Shown: one piece after another, positions 25,526 through 33,676 of the stretch
Numbering within the stretch: position 1 is the first letter of the stretch
Layout of the letters: each line of letters begins with the position of its first letter
Assembly: GCA_947174885.1 (NCBI GenBank)
Contig: CAMWKO010000006.1
Span: 1 to 64,000 of the forward strand
DNA length: 64,000 nucleotides
Reading direction: 5' to 3'
From: an uncultured Clostridia bacterium
GTDB lineage: Bacteria; Bacillota; Clostridia; Lachnospirales; Lachnospiraceae
The notes under the pieces: model-generated
What the model was told of the DNA's origin: nothing
The model's database searches: none
What the model saw: only the letters and a program-made list of their open reading frames with translations
Translations under genes and position numbers: made by a program

Positions 25526-26242
25526 TCAGAAAACTTTATCTCTGTTTTTCTTTTTATTAACAGTTTTATTATTTCTATTATCAATACTATTTTTTTTCTG
25601 TGTATCCTTCACTTTTAATTCTATAGGATCAACTTCTTCAGGTGTGTATTTTTTGAACACATAATATAACGGATGTGAAATTGAAAAAGCCATAACACCC
25701 GGTAGAAATATTATAATAGGAGGAAATACATATCCAAGTATAAGCACAACAACAGAAACAGCTATAATACAAAGTGTTACAAAATAATGCTTTAATGGCA
25801 TTAAAAATCCATTTTTAATGGTTTGCTTCAAGGTATTTTCAAATCTTCCCAATAAAGGAAATACATATATTGAAAATAATGCTAATACAATCTCTACACA
25901 CAAGAAAATAACTGCACTTATAAATCCATATGTGCCTCCTATAAGCAAGCATATGCTTACATCCAGCATACCAACTATCATAATAATCAGTAATGGAATC
26001 CATATAACAGTTGCATTTTTAAAATTTTCTTTAAATGCCTTAAAATATTCTCTTACAGTTTTTACATCCTTTTCATCAAATATTTTAAGCATTACATAAT
26101 ACATTGCTGCATTTGAAGCTCCAATCGTAACAATCGGCAGGCTTGTAAGTGTCCATAACAGACTAAGTAAAAATGCCGAACCTAACTTTGAGAAAAAGCT
26201 CCATACAGGACTATCAAGGTTAAAAAATTTCTCCATATTCAC
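25526..26242 (-). CDS. YesL-like membrane protein (DUF624)
   Basis: The 238-residue protein has about five or six hydrophobic segments. The first 60 residues (FFSKLGSAFLLSLLWTLTSLPIVTIGAS) match the DUF624/YesL pattern; the C-terminal 40 residues are lysine- and asparagine-rich and cytoplasmic. YesL proteins are often beside sugar transporter genes but their function is open. It starts at GTG 26242 directly after the stop of the large subunit, or at ATG 26236. Confidence 0.82.
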   Translation of the reverse strand: MNMEKFFNLDSPVWSFFSKLGSAFLLSLLWTLTSLPIVTIGASNAAMYYVMLKIFDEKDVKTVREYFKAFKENFKNATVIWIPLLIIMIVGMLDVSICLLIGGTYGFISAVIFLCVEIVLALFSIYVFPLLGRFENTLKQTIKNGFLMPLKHYFVTLCIIAVSVVVLILGYVFPPIIIFLPGVMAFSISHPLYYVFKKYTPEEVDPIELKVKDTQKKNSIDNRNNKTVNKKKNRDKVF

Positions 26243-27490
26243 CTACATTTCCGGCACGGAAATTTTCCCCGTCAAAGCACAAGCTGCTGCAGTCTTAGGT
26301 GATGCCAGGTATATTTCAACCTTTGAAGTTCCCATTCTTCCAAGGAAATTTCTGTTATTTGTTGCTACAACCCTTTCACCATCTGTCAGAATACCACCTG
26401 CTCTTCCACAACAAAGTCCACATCCCGGATGTGTGATAATCGCACCTGCTTTTGCAAGTATTTCCATTGTCCCATCGTCTACTGCTTCATTATAAATCTT
26501 TCTGCTGGCAGGTGTAACAATAAGTTTTACAAATGGAGCTACCTGCTTATCCTTTAAGATTTCAGCCGCCTTATGTAAATCCTCAAGTCTGCCGTTTGTA
26601 CATGAACCAATAAATACCTGATCAATTTCAATACCGGTCAATTCCTCTACAGGTTTAATCTTATCTACCTGTGAAGGACAAGCCATAACCGGCACAAAAT
26701 CTTTGGCATTATATTTTATGGTTCTTATATATCTTGCATCTTTGTCACCCACTAATGAGGCTTCACTTTCAGTAAGCTCTATTTCACAATATTCGGCTGT
26801 CTTTTCATCAGGTGTAAATAATGCACATTTTGCCCCTGCTTCAATAGCCATATTTGCAATAGTCATACGACTTGCCACAGTCATATCTGAAACCGTATCT
26901 CCTGCAAATTCCAATGCCTTATATGTAGCACCATCGGCGCCTAAATCACCAATAAGTCTTAAAATAATATCCTTTGAAGTAACATTAGCAGGTAATTTAC
27001 CGTTTATCTCTACTTTAATTGTTTCCGGTACCTTTATCCACATAGTACCAGTACCTAAAATGCTTGCCATTTCTGTATAGCCGATTCCTGAAGAAAATGC
27101 ACCAACACATCCGTAAGTCGTGGTATGGCTGTCTGTGCCAAATACAATATTTCCCGGTTTTACATAGCCCGCCTCTGTCATTAACTGATGACAAATACCG
27201 TCTGCACGATGAATATTCTTCATCCCGTATTTTTCTACAAACTCGTTACCTACCTTAAAATGTCTTGTATCATCTACCTGTGATGCAGGAACAAGATGGT
27301 CATAAATAAGTACAACCTTGTCTGCATCCCAAAGCTTTGTAAATCCCATTTCTTCAAATTTGCTTGCTACAAATGGAATAAATATATCATGTATCATTAC
27401 TCTGTCTACATTTACAGTAACGATTTCTCCTGCAGTAACACTCTTATTTACATTTCTGCTTACGATTTTTTCAATAATAGTCTGTCCCAT
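26243..27490 (-). CDS. 3-isopropylmalate dehydratase large-subunit type protein, copy 2
   Basis: This 415-residue protein is an aconitase-superfamily large subunit that with its small subunit would isomerise a malate derivative through a 4Fe-4S cluster. GTDSHTTTYG, GSCTNGR and the cluster cysteines in HPGCGLCCGRAGG are visible. It lies last of four hydro-lyase genes, before YesL. It could be the leucine-pathway LeuC or a homoaconitase- or dimethylmalate-type enzyme; no leuA or leuB is nearby to settle it. It shares about half its residues by eye with the other large subunit. Confidence 0.88.
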   Translation of the reverse strand: MGQTIIEKIVSRNVNKSVTAGEIVTVNVDRVMIHDIFIPFVASKFEEMGFTKLWDADKVVLIYDHLVPASQVDDTRHFKVGNEFVEKYGMKNIHRADGICHQLMTEAGYVKPGNIVFGTDSHTTTYGCVGAFSSGIGYTEMASILGTGTMWIKVPETIKVEINGKLPANVTSKDIILRLIGDLGADGATYKALEFAGDTVSDMTVASRMTIANMAIEAGAKCALFTPDEKTAEYCEIELTESEASLVGDKDARYIRTIKYNAKDFVPVMACPSQVDKIKPVEELTGIEIDQVFIGSCTNGRLEDLHKAAEILKDKQVAPFVKLIVTPASRKIYNEAVDDGTMEILAKAGAIITHPGCGLCCGRAGGILTDGERVVATNNRNFLGRMGTSKVEIYLASPKTAAACALTGKISVPEM

Positions 27491-27499
27491 AGCTTCCTC

Positions 27500-27991
27500 C
27501 TAGTCTAATCCGTTTAGCTTTCGCATAGCCTTAACTAATCCGCCTGCATTTATAATGTCTACAAGATTTTCCGGAAGTGATGCTATTTTATACTCTTTTC
27601 CACTATAGCTAATGGAATTATTTACTTCTACCTCTATGGAGTCACCCTCTTTAATGTCATTTACCAAATCATTATTTTCTATTAATAAAAGTCCGTTATT
27701 AATAGAATTTCTAAAAAATATTCTTGCAAAGGATTTTGCTATTACGCATTTAATCCCTAATTCCTTTATAATTTCAGGTGCCTGCTCTCTTGAAGAACCA
27801 CATCCGAAATTCTTACCTGCCACTATAATATCTCCTGCTTTAATCTGTCCCGCCAGTTCAGGGCGAAGTGGTGAAAAACCATACGGAGCCATATCTTTAA
27901 CTGTTTTCAGTGCCAAATACTCTGTAGGGATAATGATATCTGTATCAATATCATCACCTAATACCCAAACTTTACCTGTAAATTTTTCCAT
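27500..27991 (-). CDS. 3-isopropylmalate dehydratase small-subunit type protein, copy 2
   Basis: The 163 residues carry the LeuD-type swivelling domain, with GDDIDTDIIIPTEYL near the N-terminus and GKNFGCGSSREQAPEIIK. The substrate-loop sequence after the conserved Tyr-Leu is Ala-Leu, which is hydrophobic as in isopropylmalate enzymes and lacks the Arg seen in homoaconitases. It is paired with the large subunit at 26243-27490, 9 bases away. Confidence 0.88.
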   Translation of the reverse strand: MEKFTGKVWVLGDDIDTDIIIPTEYLALKTVKDMAPYGFSPLRPELAGQIKAGDIIVAGKNFGCGSSREQAPEIIKELGIKCVIAKSFARIFFRNSINNGLLLIENNDLVNDIKEGDSIEVEVNNSISYSGKEYKIASLPENLVDIINAGGLVKAMRKLNGLD

Positions 27992-28040
27992 AGCTTAGCC
28001 TTTCTTTTTTATACCATATTATCATATCACTACGACCTAC

Positions 28041-28164
28041 ACATCAAGTTGATTCTCAACTTGATGTTTTGTATACTATATTCCCTATCACTACAGCCTC
28101 GTGGATAAAATCACAGATTTTATGCACTCGGCACATCAAGTTGATTCTCAACTTGATGTTTTGT
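28041..28164. repeat. direct repeat of a 32-bp palindrome at the large-subunit gene end
   Basis: The palindrome acatcaagttga/tcaacttgatgt with a 3-base loop and the trailing tttgt occurs exactly at 28041-28072 and 28133-28164. The second copy lies inside the last codons of the copy 1 large-subunit gene (encoding HQVENQLDV). The first lies in the following spacer, so the end of the gene appears to have been duplicated downstream. A small hairpin (ataaaatc/gattttat) lies between them. Confidence 0.8.
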
Positions 28165-29397
28165 TGCTATTTCTCCTTTTATGGCGGATGCTGTAACTGT
28201 AGCTGCTGATGCCAGGTATACACTGGCTGACGGATGTCCTGCCCTGCCCTTAAAATTCCTTGTACCGGTACTGATAAGTACTTCATTTTCTCCGATAACA
28301 CCCTGACAGCTTCCCCAGCATACGCTGCAGTTTGCATTCATAACAATAGCTCCTGCCTCCATAAATATTTTAATAAGTCCCTCTTCTAATGCCTGTTCAT
28401 AAACTGCCTGACTTGCAGGTACCACCAGAAATCTTACAAGAGGATGTACTTTCCTGCCCTTAAGCAGCTTTGCACCAACTCTTAAATCTTCGATTCTTCC
28501 ATTATTACATGAACCTAAAAACGCTTCATCTATCCTGATTCCAGACACTTCTTTTGCCGGAACAACATTATCTACAAAATGAGGTTTTGCTACTATTGGT
28601 TCTATCTCATCCAAATCAATGTCATATACTTCACTAAAAACAGCATCTTCATCACTTGTATAGCATGCTTTCGGTTCTCTTCCATGCTCTTTTAAATATA
28701 ACATTGCTATATCATCCACTTCCATAAGTGCTGTCTTAGCTCCTGCCTCAACACACAGATTGCAGATTGCAATTCTGTCACTCATAGTAAGTGACTTCAT
28801 TCCGTCACCTGCAAATTCCATCGCCTTATAATTAGCACCGTTAGCACCAATTCTTCCAATAATTGTAAGAATTAAATCTCTGGCATATACGCCGTCCTTT
28901 AGCTTTCCTTTTAAATTGAATCTGATGGTTTCAGGAACAAGTAACCAGGATTTACCTGTAACCATTGCATACAGATAATCGGTACAGCCAACACCGGTAC
29001 CAAATGCACCTAATGCACCATATGCACAAGTATGGCTGTCTGCACCAAATATAAGCTCACCGGGTCTTACATGATTTTCCATCATAATCTGATGACATAC
29101 ACCCTTTCCCTCATAAAAGGTAATACCATTTGTCTTGGCAAAATCACGCATCTTTTTATGTGAAGCTGCTGTTTTCGGACTGTCTGACGGTACATTATGG
29201 TCTACAATCCATACAAGCTTGTTTACATCTGCAATCTTGGGATTTTTAAGTTTATTGTTATACATATCAATAGTAAGATGTGTAGTCCCGTCATTACTCA
29301 TAAGTCTGTCCACTTCAACCGTATGTATATCTCCCGGCTTTACAGAATCCACACCTGCTGCCGCTGCAATTATCTTTTCAGCTATTGTCATTCCCAT
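28120..29397 (-). CDS. 3-isopropylmalate dehydratase large-subunit type protein, copy 1
   Basis: This 425-residue large subunit shows GADSHTCAYGALGAFGTG, GSCNNGR and NANCSVCWGSCQG, which supply the cluster cysteines. The motif differs from copy 2 at the GSC-N-NGR position (Thr in copy 2) and around the second cysteine pair. It pairs with the small subunit at 29399-29875, 1 base away. A different substrate from copy 2 is possible. Confidence 0.88.
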   Translation of the reverse strand: MGMTIAEKIIAAAAGVDSVKPGDIHTVEVDRLMSNDGTTHLTIDMYNNKLKNPKIADVNKLVWIVDHNVPSDSPKTAASHKKMRDFAKTNGITFYEGKGVCHQIMMENHVRPGELIFGADSHTCAYGALGAFGTGVGCTDYLYAMVTGKSWLLVPETIRFNLKGKLKDGVYARDLILTIIGRIGANGANYKAMEFAGDGMKSLTMSDRIAICNLCVEAGAKTALMEVDDIAMLYLKEHGREPKACYTSDEDAVFSEVYDIDLDEIEPIVAKPHFVDNVVPAKEVSGIRIDEAFLGSCNNGRIEDLRVGAKLLKGRKVHPLVRFLVVPASQAVYEQALEEGLIKIFMEAGAIVMNANCSVCWGSCQGVIGENEVLISTGTRNFKGRAGHPSASVYLASAATVTASAIKGEIATKHQVENQLDVPSA

Positions 29398-29398
29398 A

Positions 29399-29875
29399 CT
29401 AGTTTTCCTCCTTATTTAATGATGCAATAAGACCACCCTGGTCTAAAATTCCCTGCATATATGGTGGTAGCTTTGTACAGCTTAAGCTTTTATCACCTAC
29501 AGTTACAATACCCTCTGTAAGAGACAGCTCCATCTCATCACCATCTTTTACAACCTCATATAAATCCTTGCATACTATAACCGGAAGTCCGATGTTTATA
29601 GCATTTCTATAGAAAATACGCGCAAAAGATTTAGCAACTACAGCCTTAACACCCAATGCTTTTAAAACACTAGGTGCCTGCTCCCTTGAAGAACCACATC
29701 CGAAGTTTTCCGCTGCCACTACATAATCACCTGCCTGTACTTTATCTGCAAAATCAGGATCAAGCGACTCAAAGGCATGCACTTTCATTTCGTCAATAGT
29801 CGGAAATAGAAGATACTGAGAAGCAATAATCTGATCAGTATCCACATCTGTATGAAATTTAAAGACTTTTCCCAT
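29399..29875 (-). CDS. 3-isopropylmalate dehydratase small-subunit type protein, copy 1
   Basis: The 158-residue small subunit shows FHTDVDTDQIIASQYL and the AAENFGCGSSREQAPSVLK motif. The substrate loop after Tyr-Leu reads Leu-Phe. It is the first gene of the four-gene hydro-lyase operon, with its own promoter at 29913-29940. AAGGAGG gives a strong start. Confidence 0.9.
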   Translation of the reverse strand: MGKVFKFHTDVDTDQIIASQYLLFPTIDEMKVHAFESLDPDFADKVQAGDYVVAAENFGCGSSREQAPSVLKALGVKAVVAKSFARIFYRNAINIGLPVIVCKDLYEVVKDGDEMELSLTEGIVTVGDKSLSCTKLPPYMQGILDQGGLIASLNKEEN

Positions 29876-29912
29876 CTCTTTGCCTCCTTGAATTTATATA
29901 TCAATGAAAAAT

Positions 29913-29940
29913 ATTATAGCATTTAGAACTGTATTTTCAA
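29913..29940 (-). promoter_or_regulatory. promoter of the hydro-lyase operon
   Basis: On the minus strand TTGAAA, 16 bases and extended -10 TGCTATAAT, about 40 bases upstream of ATG 29875. Confidence 0.75.
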
Positions 29941-29964
29941 AGTACTTTTATTTCTTGAATTTAA

Positions 29965-30570
29965 TCATAATTTAATAATAATATTTTTCTCATACTTTTC
30001 CTCGCTCAATATAGCACGATATATATTTTTATACCCTTCTGTAATATATTCCTCATATTTATTTTCAGACTTTCTCATATCATCCACCATGTCCTGTATT
30101 TCCAATACAAGTATAGTAAATTCAGTTCCAAACACAACAGGCAGCAACTTCTGCTCTATAAGGCCGTTTCTTTTATAAAACCTGATTCTCTTCTCCCGTA
30201 ATTTTATCTGCTCATCATCTTTAGCACTTCTTATGCTTTCAGCCTCTATGATAACTGCCTTTACTTTAGTATTATTTTTATAATGATTTTTAAGCTCTGT
30301 AAGCATTATGCTCCCATATCCCTTTCCCCTGATGTCACTTATAACTGCCAAATAATCAAGTAAAATTACATCCTCCTCTTTATAATTAGCAAGGTATGCA
30401 TATGCCTTAAGTTCTCCTGCATCAAACAGACCAAAGCACTTATAAAGTCCATTTTTCCTGCAATCCAGCAAAAGCTTTAGTGGCTTTAACTCTGATTTTG
30501 GAAAATCCGTTTTCATATATTTATTATAAATTTCTGATATTTGCCTATCATCAAGTTCTATTAATTCCAT
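29965..30570 (-). CDS. GNAT-family acetyltransferase
   Basis: The 201-residue product is a GNAT acetyltransferase with an acetyl-CoA loop DIRGKGYGSIMLTELK near residue 80 and a preceding beta-hairpin (AYAYLANYKEEDVILLDYLAV). The substrate is unknown. The ATG at 30570 has AAGGAG just upstream. That start region is the first unit of a 35-bp tandem repeat. Confidence 0.85.
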   Translation of the reverse strand: MELIELDDRQISEIYNKYMKTDFPKSELKPLKLLLDCRKNGLYKCFGLFDAGELKAYAYLANYKEEDVILLDYLAVISDIRGKGYGSIMLTELKNHYKNNTKVKAVIIEAESIRSAKDDEQIKLREKRIRFYKRNGLIEQKLLPVVFGTEFTILVLEIQDMVDDMRKSENKYEEYITEGYKNIYRAILSEEKYEKNIIIKL

Positions 30571-30734
30571 AAATTCTCCTTATATTCAAGCTATGTTAAT
30601 TCCATAAATTCCATTTATATTTAAGTTATGCTGATTCTACAAATTTACCTTATATCCAAGCTATGTTAATTCTACAAATTCACCTTATATCCAAGCTATA
30701 TCAATTCTACAAATTTACCTTATATCCAATTAAG
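30565..30734. repeat. 35-bp tandem repeat duplicating the GNAT start region
   Basis: About 4.9 units of 35 bp run from 30565. Unit 1 holds the Shine-Dalgarno and ATG of the acetyltransferase; unit 2 keeps an ATG that leads to a four-codon frame; the others have lost the start. Units differ by a few substitutions, so the expansion is not recent. It is not a CRISPR array because there are no spacers. Confidence 0.85.
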
Positions 30735-30816
30735 AAACATATAATTGCAAAACTCCAACATATTAAATAACTATGTAGAGATTTAACAGTTCCATAAGCA
30801 GGTGCCGTGTTTATGT

Positions 30817-31845
30817 CTATCTGTTATCCCTTTCAATAGAAAGTAACATCTCCTTAAATTCTGTTCCTCCCGCATAGCCTGTAAGCTTCCCATTAGCTCC
30901 AATCACTCTATGGCAGGGTACAATAATCGGAAACGGATTTTTATGATTAATACTTCCAACAGCTCTATATGCCTTATCTCTACCTGCTGCCTTAGCAATT
31001 TCACCATAAGTTCTTGTTTCACCATAAGGAATATTTCTAAGTGCCTCATAAACCTTTCTGGTAAAGGAATTGCATCTAAGCTTTTCCATTGGTAAATCGA
31101 ACTCTTTTCTTTTCCCGCTAAAATATTCATCAAATTGTCTCTTAATTTCCCTGTGAAGTAATATTTCATCATTAATTCTAATATCACACTTCTTGCTCAC
31201 AATATCAGCCAGTACAATCTGTTTTATCACATATCCGTCTGTAATAAAAGTAATATTTCTATCAGGTGTCTTATATCTGTAATAATAAATCTTTGGATAC
31301 TCTCTTTCTAGCATTTCTTCCAAAACGCACCTTTTTAGCTCTTTTTCTTCCATATTGAAAAACAGCATTTCAGCAAGCTTGTGTTTGTTCTTTGCTGATA
31401 CTCCACCCAGCTTATGAGCCTTTACAATATTAATAAGCTCGTTTCTCCATAGAAACTCTAATTGTTTCTTTAGTGGATTTTTAGGATTACACTCTGACTC
31501 TCTTAATATTTCAACTAATATACTATTCTCCTTTGCTTCATATACCTTAATAATACCCCAGTGTGATGGCAGTACCTCATATGCTTTACTTTCAAAGTGT
31601 TCTCCTACCACCAGATAATTTCTGTCATAATACCTGTCATAGTCAGGAATCTGTCTGCCAAGTCTTGCAAGCGAATCCTTATCACTCTTAAGTTCAAATC
31701 CTACCATCTCATTTTCTGTTATCATTACTGCATCAGCTCTGCTCTTTCCCATTGTAATTTCCTCTAAAAATCTGATTTTTCCCAGAGTGTCCTCAAAATA
31801 AGAAAAGAGAGCCTCACGCATATCCTTGTCATAAAGCTCTTTCAT
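30817..31845 (-). CDS. sce7726-like domain fused to O6-alkylguanine-DNA alkyltransferase
   Basis: The 342 residues combine two domains. Residues about 1-190 match the sce7726 family: RADAV (Asp38), GFELKSDKDSLARLGRQIPDYD (Glu51, Lys53) as in PD-(D/E)xK folds, then WGIIKVYEAK and FLWRNELINIV. Residues about 195-342 are a DNA alkyltransferase, with FDLP before the helix-turn-helix, RTYGEIAKAAG, RAVGSINHKNPFPIIVPCHRV (acceptor Cys311) and GYAGG. It would transfer alkyl groups from O6-guanine, with the N-terminal domain perhaps binding or cutting DNA. A promoter is at 31942-31970. Confidence 0.88.
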   Translation of the reverse strand: MKELYDKDMREALFSYFEDTLGKIRFLEEITMGKSRADAVMITENEMVGFELKSDKDSLARLGRQIPDYDRYYDRNYLVVGEHFESKAYEVLPSHWGIIKVYEAKENSILVEILRESECNPKNPLKKQLEFLWRNELINIVKAHKLGGVSAKNKHKLAEMLFFNMEEKELKRCVLEEMLEREYPKIYYYRYKTPDRNITFITDGYVIKQIVLADIVSKKCDIRINDEILLHREIKRQFDEYFSGKRKEFDLPMEKLRCNSFTRKVYEALRNIPYGETRTYGEIAKAAGRDKAYRAVGSINHKNPFPIIVPCHRVIGANGKLTGYAGGTEFKEMLLSIERDNR

Positions 31846-31941
31846 ATATCTTTCCTTTATTAATATTACATATATTTTAAAAATTCACATATAGATTTCT
31901 TTTATTACGGAGCCGTCACACATAAATCAAATGTCACATTT

Positions 31942-31970
31942 AATATAGTTTATAATCATAATATTATCAA
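31942..31970 (-). promoter_or_regulatory. promoter of the sce7726-alkyltransferase gene
   Basis: On the minus strand TTGATA, 17 bases and TATATT, about 95 bases upstream of ATG 31845. Confidence 0.65.
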
Positions 31971-31991
31971 CCCATATTATACCAAGTTTCT

Positions 31992-32035
31992 ATATTTCTT
32001 ATTTTAGGGTTTATAAGTCCTGAAATAAGAAATAT
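31992..32035 (-). terminator. terminator after the EAL gene
   Basis: The arms atatttcttattttaggg and tcctgaaataagaaatat form an 18-bp stem with wobble pairs. It ends the 20.8-kb operon. The terminal sequence caagtttctatatttctt resembles the MITE terminal repeat, so it may be a degraded copy used as a terminator. Confidence 0.75.
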
Positions 32036-32093
32036 AAATTCTCAGTATATTATATGCTTCATATTAGCGCAACCTTAGTATTATTATTTTTCC

Positions 32094-33662
32094 TTAGGAA
32101 GCATAGAAATCTGTATATCTTGTAGCATTTTCAAATATCTGTACAATCAAGTCAATATCCTTCTCATAGTCTTCAAAAGTAGGATAATACTCATCAGGCC
32201 GGTAATAATCACTAAGTCTTGACTTATTTAATTCATCAAACTCACGAAGATTAATAGGTTTAGAGAAATAATATCCCTGTCCTAAATCACTGCCCAAATC
32301 CACAAGCTGCTGAATCTGCTCTGTATTCTCAATACCTTCGGCGATAACTGTAAAGTCTAACTCCTTTGCCATTGCAACTAAGTATCTTAAAATAGTAAGA
32401 CCCTCTTGCGAATTAACATTTCTGTTAATAAAGTTTCTGTCAATCTTAATCTTCTCAATAGAATAATCCTTTAACAGGTTAAGTGGAGAATTAACACTAC
32501 CAAAATTATCAATACAAACTGAAAAGCCCTCTTCTGCAAGCCTGTCCATAATCAGTTTCACAGTATCCAGATTTTTTGTAAGACCCTGCTCAGGAATTTC
32601 CAGTACAAGCTGATTTTTCTTAATAAGATACTTATCCATTATCTCATTAAGCTTGTCTATAAATGCAGTACTCTGCAGGTGTGCCGGTGATATATTCATT
32701 GCAATGGATATTGGCTCAATTTTATTATCAATCCAGTGACGAATAGTTCTGCAGCATTCCTCCCACATATAATAGTCAAGCTTTTTAATAAGTGTTGTAC
32801 CCTCAAATACCGGAAGAAAGGAATATGGCGATAACATTCCCTTACCGGGATAATCCCATCTTACAAGCGCTTCTGCACTGACAATTTTTGATGAACGCAA
32901 ATCCACAATAGGCTGTAAAAACATTACAAACTTGTGATTTTCCATTGCCTGTTCCATTTCCTCACTCATTCTCTTGTTATTCTCATATGATAGCTTTAAT
33001 TCTTCATTGTAAAAGGCGTAGTTACTATCCTTGCCCACATATTTCATTGCAAGCTGTGCACAGCTGACCATATCTAATATTTTTTTACTTACGTCTACAT
33101 TTTCATATATACCATAAGATGATTCAATTCTTACATTAGCATCATAATTAATCAGTTTTTCCGATAAATCATGTATAGTTCGTAATACCTCATCTGTTCC
33201 AGTATTTTCCAAGAGGAAACAGAAGAGATTAGAATATACCTGTGCATATATATATTTAGTCCAGAATGGAACTGCCTTTAACTGCTGTGCTGTATAATAT
33301 ACAACATTGTCGCCTTCAATCGGTCCAAATAATTGATTAATCTTTCCAATATTACTAATAGAAAATGCAACTAATGTAAATTTCTTCGTGTTACTTCTTT
33401 CGATAAGCTCTGTAGACTTTTCAATAAAGAAATCAATATTCCAAATATTTGTAGTTACATTTGTATATGCAATATTCTTTAGTGATTTTAATTCTTCATC
33501 AAGACTTTTCTTTTCTTTCTCATACTTATTTTCGTATAACTCTGCTTTGTCCTTACTGTATTTATAGTATCCTTTCATTTGTTTATATTTATATTTGTAT
33601 ATGTTTAGTACGACTATAAGTACAATTATTATTACTGTAATGCTTAGATAAAACCATCCCAT
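32094..33662 (-). CDS. membrane-anchored EAL-domain protein with degenerate GGDEF
   Basis: This 522-residue protein should be an N-terminal membrane-anchored cyclic-di-GMP phosphodiesterase or receptor. Residues about 4-22 form a membrane segment, followed by a coiled coil, a GGDEF-like domain in which GGDEF is replaced by YSNLF, and an EAL domain. In the latter EAL (264-266), Asn323, Glu355, Lys406, Glu442 and Gln462 are kept, but the usual DDFG reads DNFG (385-388), so one metal-binding Asp is changed. Start ATG 33662 sits 8 bases after AAAGGAGG. It is the last gene of the surface operon. Confidence 0.88.
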   Translation of the reverse strand: MGWFYLSITVIIIVLIVVLNIYKYKYKQMKGYYKYSKDKAELYENKYEKEKKSLDEELKSLKNIAYTNVTTNIWNIDFFIEKSTELIERSNTKKFTLVAFSISNIGKINQLFGPIEGDNVVYYTAQQLKAVPFWTKYIYAQVYSNLFCFLLENTGTDEVLRTIHDLSEKLINYDANVRIESSYGIYENVDVSKKILDMVSCAQLAMKYVGKDSNYAFYNEELKLSYENNKRMSEEMEQAMENHKFVMFLQPIVDLRSSKIVSAEALVRWDYPGKGMLSPYSFLPVFEGTTLIKKLDYYMWEECCRTIRHWIDNKIEPISIAMNISPAHLQSTAFIDKLNEIMDKYLIKKNQLVLEIPEQGLTKNLDTVKLIMDRLAEEGFSVCIDNFGSVNSPLNLLKDYSIEKIKIDRNFINRNVNSQEGLTILRYLVAMAKELDFTVIAEGIENTEQIQQLVDLGSDLGQGYYFSKPINLREFDELNKSRLSDYYRPDEYYPTFEDYEKDIDLIVQIFENATRYTDFYAS

Positions 33663-33676
33663 TTCTGTCACCTCCT

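Noticed and set aside
30565..30734. CRISPR array
   Set aside because: The 35-bp units are directly adjacent with no spacers and include a ribosome binding site.
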